Part shown: in pieces, positions 19,387 through 28,713 of the stretch
Numbering within the stretch: the first letter of the stretch is position 1
Layout of the letters: each line of letters starts with the position of its first letter
From: an uncultured Polaribacter sp.
GTDB lineage: Bacteria > Bacteroidota > Bacteroidia > Flavobacteriales > Flavobacteriaceae
Assembly: GCA_943788865.1 (NCBI GenBank)
Contig: CALSRX010000004.1
Coordinates: forward strand, 310,001 to 374,000
Reading direction: 5' to 3'
Length of the DNA: 64,000 nt
Notes under the pieces: generated by a model
Seen by the model: only the letters and a program-made list of their open reading frames with translations
The model's database searches: none
What the model was told of the DNA's origin: nothing
Program-made: the position numbers and the translations under genes

Positions 19387-22047
19387 ATGATAAAAAAACT
19401 CTCAATTTTTCTTGCTTTTTGCATAGTTCATATTGCCTACAGCCAAGAAACAACCTCAAACAAAGTTCCAAAAAGAATTTATAGAACTAAAAGAGTAACC
19501 AAAGCACCAATTATTGACGGAAATATAACTGATGAAACATGGAATACGGTTCCTTGGGATACAGATTTTACACAATTATCTCCCACAGAAGGGAATAAAC
19601 CTACACAAAAAACAAAAATTAAAATTATCTATGATGAAAAGAATTTATATTTAGCTGTTCGTTGCTACGATTCAGAACCAGATAAAATTGTAAAAAGATT
19701 ATCTCGTAGAGATGGAAATGTTGGAGATTGGATAGAAATAAATTTAGATAGCTATCGCGATTTAAGAACTGCATTTGCTTTTACAGTAACTGCAGCGGGA
19801 GTTAAAGGAGAAGAATTTGCATCTTTAAATGGAAAAAGTTGGGATAAAAGCTATAATCCAATATGGTTCGTGAAAACTAAAATTGATGTAGAAGGATGGA
19901 CTGCAGAATTTAAAATTCCGTTTACTCAAATTCGTTTTACAGATAAAGAAGAACAAATTTGGGGCATGCAAATACAACGAATGGATTTTAGATTAAATGA
20001 ACGTACGCTTTGGCAAAGAATGCCAAGAACAGTTGCTGGATGGATTAGTAATATGGGCGAATTGCATGGGATTAAAAATATTAAACCACAAAAACAAATT
20101 GAAATTCAACCCTATGCAGTTGGACAAACAGAAACGTTTGAAAAAGAAATAGGAAATCCATTTGCTACAGGAAAAAGAAGTAGTGCAAATTTTGGATTGG
20201 ATGGAAAAATTGGAATTACAAATAACTTAACTTTAGATTTTACTGTAAATCCAGATTTTGGACAAGTAGAAGCTGATCCTTCTGTAATTGTATTAGATGG
20301 TTTTCAAATTTTTCAACAAGAGCAACGTCCATTTTTTGTTGAGAATAAAAACATCTTCGATTATCAAGTTACAGAAGCTCAGGCTGGTGGACCATTTACA
20401 AGAGACAATGTTTTTTATTCAAGGAGAATTGGTAGAAGCCCACAAGGAGCAACCACAGCAGGAACCGGTGAATTTGTAAAAAGACCAGGAAATACAAGTA
20501 TTATAGGTGCAGCAAAATTTTCTGGAAAAACAAAATCTGGCTTATCTATAGGAATTTTAGAAGCAATTACGCAAGAAGAATTTGCAGAAATAGATAATAA
20601 TGGTACCCGAAGAGAAGAAGTCATTGAACCTCTAACAAACTATTTCTTAACCAGATTACAAAAGGAATATAATGACAGTAATACTTTAATTGGAGGTATT
20701 TTTACAGCATCAAATAGAAACTTAACAGACACTAATATTACGGATATTCATAATGCTGCTTATACAGGTGGAGTTGATTTTAAACATCAATGGAATAATA
20801 GAACTTGGTTTGCTGCCGGAAATTTAGTGATGAGTAAAGTTTTAGGAAGTAAAGAAGCAATTTACAATACACAAACTAGTTTAAGACATAACTTTCAAAG
20901 AGTAGATGCAACCCATGTAACTTTAGATCCTAATAGAACATCATTAACTGGTACCGGTGGAAACATCAAATTTGGGAAAAGTGGTGGAGGAAAATTTCTA
21001 TTTGAAAGTGGTGTTACTTGGCGCTCTCCAGAATTAGAGATGAACGACATGGGTTTTCAACGAAATGCCGATGATATTACACATTACAACTGGATGGCTT
21101 ATAAATCCTTGAAACCATTTTCTATTTTTAGATCTTTACAAGTAAACTACAACCATTATGTTTCTTGGAATTTTGAAGGAAAACACACCTATTTAGGGTT
21201 TAGTAACAATGCGAATGCTACATTTAACAATCAATGGGGTATGGGATACGGAATGCATTATGCGGTAGTAGACTACACAGATTCAGCACTCCGTGGTGGA
21301 CCCATGTTGCGCTTGCCAAAATCATTTGAAGCGAGTTGGTATTTGCAAAGTGATAAGAGGAAAAAATTCCAATTTAAAATAGATTTAAGACAAAAAACAG
21401 GAGAAAGTAATTCTTTTACAAATAAAAGCGCATCGCTTAGTTTAAGTTATGTTCCAATCAACTCCTTTAACATTTCATTATCTGGATCTATTAGCTCTAA
21501 CAATCAAGAATTGCAATACGTGAGCACAAAATATTCGGGCAATGGAAATAATAGTTTGCCAAGATATGTAAACGCAAATTTAGATCAAGACACCTTTAAT
21601 TTGTCCTTACGGTTAAACTATACCATCACACCAGAATTAACCATACAATATTATGGCTCTCCATTTATCTCTAGAGGAAGATATACCAATTTTAAATACA
21701 TTACAAATTCATTAGCGAGTAAGTTTACAGACAGATTTCAGCAATACAATAACAATCAAATAACATACAATTCTGCTTCCGATAGTTATTTGGTTGATGA
21801 AAATGTAGATGCGACAACAGATTATTCTATTTCAAATCCTGATTTTTCATTCATACAATTTCAATCAAATTTAGTTGCTCGTTGGGAATATATTCCTGGC
21901 TCTGAAATCTTTTTAGTTTGGTCTCAAGGATTGACTAGAAATGGAAATCCGATGGATAAATTATTGCCAAGTTTAAACGATAATATTTTTGGACAAACAG
22001 CACATAATATCTTTTTGATAAAAGCAACGTATCGATTTATGTTTTAG
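19387..22047 (+). CDS. DUF5916 outer-membrane protein with N-terminal CBM9-like domain
   Basis: The 886-residue protein has a signal peptide (residues 1-19, ending IAYS). A carbohydrate-binding family 9-like beta-sandwich follows at about 30-220 (motifs PIIDGNITDETW and IKIIYDEKNLYLAVRCYDSEP). A long C-terminal region of about 600 residues is rich in alternating aromatic strands and ends in KATYRFMF, as outer-membrane barrels do. This architecture defines DUF5916 proteins in Bacteroidota. Their function is unknown; sugar or peptide binding at the surface is a guess from the CBM9 fold. The gene is monocistronic and ends at a strong bidirectional terminator. Confidence 0.85.
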   Translation: MIKKLSIFLAFCIVHIAYSQETTSNKVPKRIYRTKRVTKAPIIDGNITDETWNTVPWDTDFTQLSPTEGNKPTQKTKIKIIYDEKNLYLAVRCYDSEPDKIVKRLSRRDGNVGDWIEINLDSYRDLRTAFAFTVTAAGVKGEEFASLNGKSWDKSYNPIWFVKTKIDVEGWTAEFKIPFTQIRFTDKEEQIWGMQIQRMDFRLNERTLWQRMPRTVAGWISNMGELHGIKNIKPQKQIEIQPYAVGQTETFEKEIGNPFATGKRSSANFGLDGKIGITNNLTLDFTVNPDFGQVEADPSVIVLDGFQIFQQEQRPFFVENKNIFDYQVTEAQAGGPFTRDNVFYSRRIGRSPQGATTAGTGEFVKRPGNTSIIGAAKFSGKTKSGLSIGILEAITQEEFAEIDNNGTRREEVIEPLTNYFLTRLQKEYNDSNTLIGGIFTASNRNLTDTNITDIHNAAYTGGVDFKHQWNNRTWFAAGNLVMSKVLGSKEAIYNTQTSLRHNFQRVDATHVTLDPNRTSLTGTGGNIKFGKSGGGKFLFESGVTWRSPELEMNDMGFQRNADDITHYNWMAYKSLKPFSIFRSLQVNYNHYVSWNFEGKHTYLGFSNNANATFNNQWGMGYGMHYAVVDYTDSALRGGPMLRLPKSFEASWYLQSDKRKKFQFKIDLRQKTGESNSFTNKSASLSLSYVPINSFNISLSGSISSNNQELQYVSTKYSGNGNNSLPRYVNANLDQDTFNLSLRLNYTITPELTIQYYGSPFISRGRYTNFKYITNSLASKFTDRFQQYNNNQITYNSASDSYLVDENVDATTDYSISNPDFSFIQFQSNLVARWEYIPGSEIFLVWSQGLTRNGNPMDKLLPSLNDNIFGQTAHNIFLIKATYRFMF

Positions 22048-22066
22048 TTGATAATAAATAGATACG

Positions 22067-22097
22067 AAAAAGCCGAGTTTTAAAACTCGGCTTTTTT
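22067..22097. terminator. Bidirectional terminator between the DUF5916 and RluA-type genes
   Basis: A near-perfect palindrome, AAGCCGAGTTTT / AAAACTCGGCTT with A/T runs on both sides, terminates both convergent genes. The last codons and stop of the minus-strand gene (KAEF, stop at 22080-22082) lie inside the stem. Confidence 0.88.
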
Positions 22098-23756
22098 ATG
22101 AAATGACATTTTCTTTGCTGTTGTTGGATGGATAAACTCTAAAAAAGCTGCATGCAAGTGCAATCGGTCTCCTTTTTCACCATACAAATCATCTCCAATT
22201 ATTGGAGCATTTAACCCTAATTGATGCGATGTATGTACCCGTAATTGATGCGTTCTACCTGTAATTGGATATAAATCAATTCTGGTAGTATTGTTTTTTC
22301 GCTCAACAACTTTCCATTTTGTTTCTGCAATTTTTCCGTGTTCAAAACAAACCAATTGTCTTGGTCTATCATCTAAATCTACACGTAAAGGCAATTGAAT
22401 TATCCCAGAATCTTCTTCTATATTTCCATCTAACAAAGCCACATATTTTTTAGAAACAGTTCTTTTAATAAATTGATTTTGTAAATGTTGATGTGTTTTT
22501 TTATTTTTTGCCAATACTAACAAACCAGAAGTAGACATGTCTAATCGGTGAACAATAATTGGTCCAGTTAGGTTTGGATATTGTTGTTTAATTCTAGTAT
22601 ATACAGAATCTTGAATGTGAATTCCAGGTACCGATAAAAATTCAGCAGGTTTATGAATTACCATCAAATCATCATCTTCAAAAATAACTTTAAGCTCTTT
22701 TCCAATTGCAGGATTTTGTAACATCGGATTTGTGTCCATTTCTATTCCGGCTAGCATGTGCGATAAAATAGGTTTGCATTTTCCTTGACACGCAGGATAA
22801 AATTGTTTGTGTTTTCTAATTTCTTTATTTGGCGACTGCCCCCACCAAAACTCAGCCATAGCAATTGGTTTTAAATCGTGTAAAAAAGCATACTGTAATA
22901 GTTTTGGCGCAGCACATTCTCCAGAGCCAGCAGGCGGATTTTGGTCTGTTGTGTTTGCAAAGATTTCTGTCAAGTTTTTAGTTTCTTTTGCGCTATTTAA
23001 AAACTGATATTGTTCAAATAAATATTGTTGTAAAGCTGCAGATTTTAGTTTTCTTTCTTCTTTTAAGGCCTCAATTTGATTCGAAAAAAAAGTCACTTTT
23101 TCTTTAATAGCATTTAAGGTATATTCCCAAAAACGCTGCACATTATTAAAAAAATATTTTGCTTCTAAACTTTCTGTACTTAGTTGTTCTTCAAAAGCTG
23201 CGTAAGCCTCTAATTTAAGCTCAGATTGAGCAGCCTTTCTTCTGCTATCACGATTTTTTTTAGCGATTTTTAAAGCTTCTTTTTTTTCTTCTATGTCAAT
23301 CGCTGCTTTTTTCTTTTCTGTTTTAAAAAGAGAAAGTAGCTGTTTATATTCTGAATTGCTTTCTAATTTTTCTAAAGCAATGTTGATGTTGTTTAAAGTT
23401 TCTTCTTCTTGTAAAAAATATGAATCTTTGGTCAGCATATCAAAAACTGGCGGAACAAACTTTTCATGTACATTTGTCTCTGCTAATTTTCCTGAAACAG
23501 CTGTGATATATCCAATTTCATTTTGTTGATTTTTAACAACTAGCACTCCAAACATTTTTCCAATTACTAAGCCTTTTTTAGTTAGATCTAATCCAAAATT
23601 ATGTTCAAAATCTGTTTGTGTTATTAAATACTCTTGCACTTCTTTTGCAGTTATTTTACAAAGCAGATGAGGTTCGTAATAAAATGGAAATGTAAACTTT
23701 GTTGGAAGCTCAATTTCGTTTATTGAAGTAGTAAATTTTTGAAAATAGTTTTGCAA
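22080..23756 (-). CDS. RluA-family pseudouridine synthase with long N-terminal domain
   Basis: The C-terminal half (about 345-558) is an RluA-type synthase that isomerises uridine in RNA. The catalytic motif HRLDMSTSGLLVLAKN, with its aspartate, lies near residue 403, and GRTHQLRVH is near 507. The first 340 residues are an extension not found in E. coli RluA. It contains a charged coiled coil (about 130-270) and a conserved-looking cysteine stretch (GSGECAAPKLLQY, then YPACQGKCKPI). This long form is common in Bacteroidota, but its RNA target is not known. No ATG is available: the frame opens with TTG at 23754-23756 and an upstream in-frame stop lies nine codons back. Confidence 0.85.
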   Translation of the reverse strand: MQNYFQKFTTSINEIELPTKFTFPFYYEPHLLCKITAKEVQEYLITQTDFEHNFGLDLTKKGLVIGKMFGVLVVKNQQNEIGYITAVSGKLAETNVHEKFVPPVFDMLTKDSYFLQEEETLNNINIALEKLESNSEYKQLLSLFKTEKKKAAIDIEEKKEALKIAKKNRDSRRKAAQSELKLEAYAAFEEQLSTESLEAKYFFNNVQRFWEYTLNAIKEKVTFFSNQIEALKEERKLKSAALQQYLFEQYQFLNSAKETKNLTEIFANTTDQNPPAGSGECAAPKLLQYAFLHDLKPIAMAEFWWGQSPNKEIRKHKQFYPACQGKCKPILSHMLAGIEMDTNPMLQNPAIGKELKVIFEDDDLMVIHKPAEFLSVPGIHIQDSVYTRIKQQYPNLTGPIIVHRLDMSTSGLLVLAKNKKTHQHLQNQFIKRTVSKKYVALLDGNIEEDSGIIQLPLRVDLDDRPRQLVCFEHGKIAETKWKVVERKNNTTRIDLYPITGRTHQLRVHTSHQLGLNAPIIGDDLYGEKGDRLHLHAAFLEFIHPTTAKKMSFHKKAEF

Positions 23757-23848
23757 AACTGATTTTTTTGTAAAGATAATTTATTCCTAGAATTGAAGTA
23801 TAGAATACACTAATTTCATTAATAATGTTATTTTGTTTAATTATTTTG

Positions 23849-23856
23849 TATATTTG
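23849..23856 (+). promoter_or_regulatory. -7 element of the GLPGLI gene
   Basis: TATATTTG matches TAnnTTTG, 29 bases before the ATG at 23886. Confidence 0.42.
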
Positions 23857-23885
23857 CTAAACAAAACTTAATAAATCTTTTTAAG

Positions 23886-24704
23886 ATGAAGTATAATATT
23901 TTAATTAACAGTGTTTTAGGTGTAATTTTTCTTTTAACAATTAATTTAAAAGACACAAGCCCTATTAATGATTTTCAAGGAAAGGCTTATTATATGTCTA
24001 AATCAACGATGAGTTTAGGGAATTTTGGAGCTAGATTTAGTGAAGCACAAAAGAAACAAATCATGGATCGTTTAAAGAGCAGACTTGAAAAGAAGTATGT
24101 TTTAACATTTAACAAACAAGAGTCGATGTTCTTTGAAGAAGAAAAGTTAGATGGAGTTTCTGGAGCAACTGATTCTTGGGGGAAAAACTTTACACAAGGA
24201 GATCAATATAAAAACACAAAAGACAACCTTCAGATTCAAAATCAAGAATTTTACGGTAAAAATTTCTTAGTAAAAGACAGTTTACAACCTATAAAATGGG
24301 TAATGTCTGGAGACACAAAACAAATAGGAAAGTATATTAGTTATAAAGCAACAGCAAGTGTACCAACGGTAGATCTTACATGGTATGATTTTTCTTGGGA
24401 TCGATTGCCTACCAATTCAGAAAATACAAAAGAAAACATAAAAATGACCAATGTTGAAGCATGGTACACGCCTCAAATCCCTGTTAGTCATGGACCTTCA
24501 GAATATTGGGGATTGCCAGGTTTAATTTTAGAAATTAGTGCTGGAGATACAACCTTGTTATGCTATGAAATTGTATTAAATCCAGAAGAAAAAGTAGAAA
24601 TTAAAGCTCCTAAAAAAGGAAAAGTTGTTACAAAAAATGAATATCAGAAAATTATTTCTGAAAAAATGAAAGAATTTAGAGATAACAGAAGGGGAAGAAG
24701 GTAA
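23886..24704 (+). CDS. GLPGLI family protein
   Basis: The 272-residue protein starts with a hydrophobic leader (about 1-20) and carries the family signature WGLPGLILEI near residues 214-223, preceded by the usual WYTPQIPVSHGP segment. GLPGLI proteins are secreted or periplasmic proteins of Bacteroidota with no established function. Many lie next to TonB-dependent receptors, but this one stands alone. The C-terminus is strongly basic (EFRDNRRGRR). It is monocistronic and followed by a very stable hairpin. Confidence 0.88.
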   Translation: MKYNILINSVLGVIFLLTINLKDTSPINDFQGKAYYMSKSTMSLGNFGARFSEAQKKQIMDRLKSRLEKKYVLTFNKQESMFFEEEKLDGVSGATDSWGKNFTQGDQYKNTKDNLQIQNQEFYGKNFLVKDSLQPIKWVMSGDTKQIGKYISYKATASVPTVDLTWYDFSWDRLPTNSENTKENIKMTNVEAWYTPQIPVSHGPSEYWGLPGLILEISAGDTTLLCYEIVLNPEEKVEIKAPKKGKVVTKNEYQKIISEKMKEFRDNRRGRR

Positions 24705-24712
24705 TCTTTTTT

Positions 24713-24754
24713 AGGAACCTATAACTCTTTTTAAGAGTTATAGGTTCTTATTTT
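24713..24754. terminator. Terminator between the GLPGLI gene and the Gfo/Idh gene
   Basis: A perfect 15-bp stem (GAACCTATAACTCTT and its complement) with a 3-base loop lies between two convergent genes. T-rich flanks on both sides make it likely to work in both directions. Confidence 0.82.
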
Positions 24755-24766
24755 GGTAATAAATCT

Positions 24767-26170
24767 TTATAAATCTATAGTCATGGTTTTTTTATCCAGT
24801 CTGCTTTTTTCTGCTAGGAATCCCATGATATGACTTTCAATAGAAGCATCTAATGTAGAGCTCAACGCACCAGAATCTTTCGTTTTTACAGCACGAATCC
24901 AATCGCTAACTAAAGCCCAATCTCCACCTCCGTGGCCACTGTTTTCGTAGTCTTTTACATCTTCAACAGAGATATCCCATTTGGTCTTTTTGCCTGTTAA
25001 GAAATCGGTATGGGTAAACTCATTCATATCGCCAACAATATCTCCTAAAGAACCCATTACACGAGTTCTTCTTCCGTGATAGGAAGTAAAAGCCTCCATA
25101 GAAAAGCTAACAGTTACACCATCTTCAAACTCCATAGAAGTTACATAATGATCTGGTTGGTCGTTTTCCATTTTGTAAACACAACGACCGTAATTTGTTT
25201 TTGCCAATTGCTCTAAAATAAAATCACCATGGGTAGATTTGTCTTCCGGAAAATCAAAGACATAGGTTCTTTGTCGATCTCTATGATAAATTTTTAATGC
25301 AGAATATGGGCAAGTTGATTCTACTTTACAGCCATCTGCACATCTAGCAGTGCTTCCTTCTGGAGCATTTTCTGAACGAAACCACTTTAATCCGCCAAAG
25401 GCAGAAATTGTTTCACATTTTTTTCCAATCATCCATCGTAAAATATCAAGATCATGGCAAGATTTTGCTAAGATAATTGGAGTTGTTTTTTTAGAGTTGT
25501 GCCAGTTTCCACGAACATAAGAGTGCGACATATGAATATGCTCAATCGGCTCAAAATGTTGTATGCTAATGATATCACCAAGCACACCAGAATCCATTAA
25601 TTCTTTAAGGTTGATAAAATAAGGAGCATAGCGCAATACATGACAAACAGCCACAATATTGCCATTCTTTTGTTGCAGCTTTAAAATATCTCTACATTCT
25701 TTTTCTGTTGGAGCAATTGGTTTTTCGAGCAATATATCATAACCCATTTCAAGCGCTTTCATACAAGGCCCATAGTGCAAATCATCTGGAGTTGTAATAA
25801 TTACGGCTTCTGCAAATTTGGGTTGTTCAAAAATACGCTCCCAAGTATCAAATCTATTCTTTTTCGAGATGTTATGCTTTTTTGCATATCGATCGTTTCT
25901 AATCTCAATGGGTTCTGCAACACCAATAATATTTAATTCATTAGGAAATCTTGCCGCATAATTACCATATACATTTCCTCGCGATCCTGCTCCGATAGTA
26001 ATGGCTGTAACAGGGTCTTTAATATCACTATTTCCAATTGGTCTTATAGGTGCAGGTTTGCCAATCTCTGCATGGTCTGTAAAACTTAATAAGGGGCCTG
26101 CTAAGATTGGAGCGCCTATTGCAGCCAAGATATTTTTAAGTGCCTTTTTACGAGTTATTTTTTTTGCCAT
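24767..26170 (-). CDS. Gfo/Idh/MocA family oxidoreductase
   Basis: The 467-residue enzyme has a leader-like N-terminus with basic residues and a hydrophobic stretch (about 10-30), consistent with export, though without a clean RR pair. The NAD(P)-binding Rossmann domain follows (ITIGAGSRGNVYG, about 56-68). The LLEKPIAPT motif (about 148-156) holds the EKP lysine typical of the family, and a C-terminal alpha/beta domain completes it. A four-cysteine patch (CADGCKVESTCPY) near residue 280 is seen in a Bacteroidota subgroup. These enzymes oxidise or reduce sugar-like substrates. It follows the PLP-enzyme gene by 54 bases, so the pair is probably co-transcribed. Confidence 0.85.
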   Translation of the reverse strand: MAKKITRKKALKNILAAIGAPILAGPLLSFTDHAEIGKPAPIRPIGNSDIKDPVTAITIGAGSRGNVYGNYAARFPNELNIIGVAEPIEIRNDRYAKKHNISKKNRFDTWERIFEQPKFAEAVIITTPDDLHYGPCMKALEMGYDILLEKPIAPTEKECRDILKLQQKNGNIVAVCHVLRYAPYFINLKELMDSGVLGDIISIQHFEPIEHIHMSHSYVRGNWHNSKKTTPIILAKSCHDLDILRWMIGKKCETISAFGGLKWFRSENAPEGSTARCADGCKVESTCPYSALKIYHRDRQRTYVFDFPEDKSTHGDFILEQLAKTNYGRCVYKMENDQPDHYVTSMEFEDGVTVSFSMEAFTSYHGRRTRVMGSLGDIVGDMNEFTHTDFLTGKKTKWDISVEDVKDYENSGHGGGDWALVSDWIRAVKTKDSGALSSTLDASIESHIMGFLAEKSRLDKKTMTIDL

Positions 26171-26224
26171 GTTTATTGTTTTTTACTAAACTATTTTTAG
26201 GTAATCGTTTAAAAATTAATAGTA

Positions 26225-27490
26225 TCAAGCAGCAGCCATTTCTTTAAGAGCATTAACAAAAACATCTAATTCATCTGTAGTTGTAAACACATTGGGTGTA
26301 ATTCTACAACCGCGAACCACTTTGCCATTAATACCTACGGTAAAAATTTTATAATCATCCATTAATTTTTTTGCTAAATCAGTTGGTATTATTCCTTCAA
26401 TTCCGACATTGGCAATTCCACATGCTTTATGAGACTCAACAGGAGTATTTACTATAATTTTAGGAATATTTCTTACTTGCTTTGTCCAATATTCTTGCAA
26501 ATATCGTAGTCGAGCTTCTTTTCTAGCTCCTCCGAGCATATTGTAATAATCTATGGCATTTTCTATAGATAAATCATGATACACTGGATTGGTTCCTGTA
26601 TGGTTTAATTTGGCAATATTTCCGTCTCCTTTACTGTGAGAGGCAAAAATTGGCCATAAGGTATCTATATGTTCATCGGCAACATAGAGTAGGCCTGTAC
26701 CTAACGGAACCGCTAACCATTTGTGTAAGCTGGAACCATAAAAATCACATTCTAGATCTTTCATATCAAACTCAAAATGACCTATACAATGCGCTCCATC
26801 TACCATTACTTTTACTCCTTTGCTGTGTGCCATTTGACAAATCTTTTTAATGGGTAAAATATGCCCAGTAATATTAATCATATGGCATACCATTAACAAC
26901 TTAGTCTTTGGTGTTATCGCATTGGCATATAAATCTACAATTTCTTGATCAGATTTAGGATGATTAGGAACAGAAACGATGTTGTTTACAACTCCAAATC
27001 GATTAGCAACTTGTTCAAACATCACTCTCATCGCACCATAATCTTGTTCGGCAAATACTGCTTCATCACCCGGTTTCCAATCCATTCCTTTGATTACCAT
27101 ATCCAGAGATTCTGTTGTGTTTCGGGTAATGATTACATTTTTTGCCGGACTTTTAATCACTTCTGCAAGTTTTTCTGACATGCGTTTTTTATCGGATACC
27201 CGTTTGGTCCGCATGTAAAAAGAGCCTTCGTAATTTATTGTATCAATATGCTTATGTAAAGCATTTAAAGTTGGAGTAGGAATGATGTTGTAATAACCAC
27301 TTTCTAGATTTATATAGTCTGGTTTTAGTTTATAATCGCTTCTTATTTTTAGCCAAAAATCTTCATTTGTTGCCAGTTTTGTTGGAGATGTTTTTGCTGC
27401 TTCGTCTGCACAAGAAGCCAGTGCACTCCCATAAAAAGGAGCACCTAAAACAGCTAAAGAGATGTTTCTTAGGAATTCACGTTTTTTCAT
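26225..27490 (-). CDS. Class V aminotransferase-fold PLP enzyme, exported
   Basis: This 421-residue protein belongs to the class V (cysteine desulfurase/isopenicillin N epimerase-like) PLP family. It begins with a lipoprotein or Tat-like leader (MKKREFLRNISLAVLG, cysteine in ALASCAD near residue 26), which points to the envelope. The PLP-binding lysine lies in SSLHKWLAVPLGTG near residue 258, preceded by MVDGAHCIGHFEFD, whose aspartate contacts the cofactor. Exported members are close to isopenicillin-N epimerase-like proteins, and the real substrate is unknown. It lies directly upstream of the Gfo/Idh oxidoreductase, suggesting joint periplasmic processing of an amino- or sugar-type compound. 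Confidence 0.82.
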   Translation of the reverse strand: MKKREFLRNISLAVLGAPFYGSALASCADEAAKTSPTKLATNEDFWLKIRSDYKLKPDYINLESGYYNIIPTPTLNALHKHIDTINYEGSFYMRTKRVSDKKRMSEKLAEVIKSPAKNVIITRNTTESLDMVIKGMDWKPGDEAVFAEQDYGAMRVMFEQVANRFGVVNNIVSVPNHPKSDQEIVDLYANAITPKTKLLMVCHMINITGHILPIKKICQMAHSKGVKVMVDGAHCIGHFEFDMKDLECDFYGSSLHKWLAVPLGTGLLYVADEHIDTLWPIFASHSKGDGNIAKLNHTGTNPVYHDLSIENAIDYYNMLGGARKEARLRYLQEYWTKQVRNIPKIIVNTPVESHKACGIANVGIEGIIPTDLAKKLMDDYKIFTVGINGKVVRGCRITPNVFTTTDELDVFVNALKEMAAA

Positions 27491-27578
27491 TTGGTTGGTT
27501 TTTGTTAAAGATACAGAAATAATTGAATTGTAAAACAGTCCATTTTTTGAAAGAATCTTTAAGAGGTTGATAAATATT

Positions 27579-27953
27579 TTACTTAAGTAAATTACCTGTT
27601 TTGTCTACTAGATTTCTAGGATATTTTAACATTACATTTCTAAACACAAGCTCGTCAGCTTCTGTATGTTCTACCTCCATGTAAATATCTGCAACCGCAA
27701 TTAAATCGTCTAAAGTATGTTTAACTTCATTGCATTTTTCATTTATTAAAGTATCATCACACAGTTTTCCTAATAGAATTCTATGGATGTTATTGGTTAA
27801 CAAACCGATGAGTCCTAATAAACTAAAATTTACAGCAGTATATTGCAAAAGTTCTTCGGTCTCTGAAAGTGTAATTGTTTTCTTTTCTAAATAATAAGGC
27901 AACAAATCTTCAAATACTTTTGTTTCGTAAAAAGTGGCTAATAGTTCTTGCAT
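27579..27953 (-). CDS. Small conserved-looking hypothetical protein
   Basis: I do not recognise a family for this 124-residue, mostly helical, acidic protein. It has no signal peptide. One central hydrophobic helix (about 46-58, FSLLGLIGLLTNN) looks amphipathic rather than membrane-spanning. Codon use matches the neighbours. The next gene on this strand starts 88 bases downstream and no terminator is seen between them. It could be a cytoplasmic helper protein, but nothing shows its role. Confidence 0.6.
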   Translation of the reverse strand: MQELLATFYETKVFEDLLPYYLEKKTITLSETEELLQYTAVNFSLLGLIGLLTNNIHRILLGKLCDDTLINEKCNEVKHTLDDLIAVADIYMEVEHTEADELVFRNVMLKYPRNLVDKTGNLLK

Positions 27954-28045
27954 GTTTTATAAATATCTTTTGTAAAAACCAGACCTGTTAAAACACTTAC
28001 TATTATTTTTACACATCATTAAACCTTTTTTATGTTAAAAGGAGT

Positions 28046-28537
28046 TTATTTTGATTGCTTTAGGCTAATTTTTTCATAAACTTTTTTAAGATTTTTCTTA
28101 TTCCAAAATCCTATTTCATATTGAATAAAGACATAATTATCTCCTATTTTAAATTTAGAGCTCCTTGATTTTAACTTTAACGTATATCTAGGATATCTTT
28201 CATATAAATTCTTTTTAAGCTCGGCAATTAACTCTGAATAATTGATCTCAATATTATCAAGTCTTTTGTCATATTGATAAACTGAAATGATGATAGACTG
28301 TTCTTTAAAATTAATAGTATCAATGTAATATTTTGATTTCCTGATTGAGATGTTGAAAAATAGTAACAATAAAGTAATTAAACATATTTGATAGATGAGG
28401 CTATAATTAAGGTTTAATCCCCATTTATTTAGAATCATAATTTCTAAAACAACAAACATTATAAGTCCCCAAAAAAAACCCGAACTCACAAATAATCGAT
28501 GTTTAAAATCAATATATTTTGCTTTAATATTTTCCAT
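28046..28537 (-). CDS. Hypothetical membrane protein with two TM segments
   Basis: This 163-residue protein has two TM helices near the N-terminus (about 14-34 and 43-63), followed by a soluble basic domain of about 95 residues with alternating beta-strand-like segments. The layout resembles small bacterial PH-domain membrane proteins, but no diagnostic motif confirms it. It is flanked by short gaps without recognised elements. Confidence 0.6.
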   Translation of the reverse strand: MENIKAKYIDFKHRLFVSSGFFWGLIMFVVLEIMILNKWGLNLNYSLIYQICLITLLLLFFNISIRKSKYYIDTINFKEQSIIISVYQYDKRLDNIEINYSELIAELKKNLYERYPRYTLKLKSRSSKFKIGDNYVFIQYEIGFWNKKNLKKVYEKISLKQSK

Positions 28538-28713
28538 AACTTTTTACTTGCTTTATATTTAATGTAATTTGCTTAGTTCCTTTAATACCTTAAATTTAGT
28601 AAATATAGAAGAGTATTCTTCACAATTCTTCCAAATGCATACATTAAGTGTTTTTGGTTTTCCCTTCTCAAAGTAAATTTTGTCTAATAATTAATTTTGT
28701 GCAACGCTTTATT

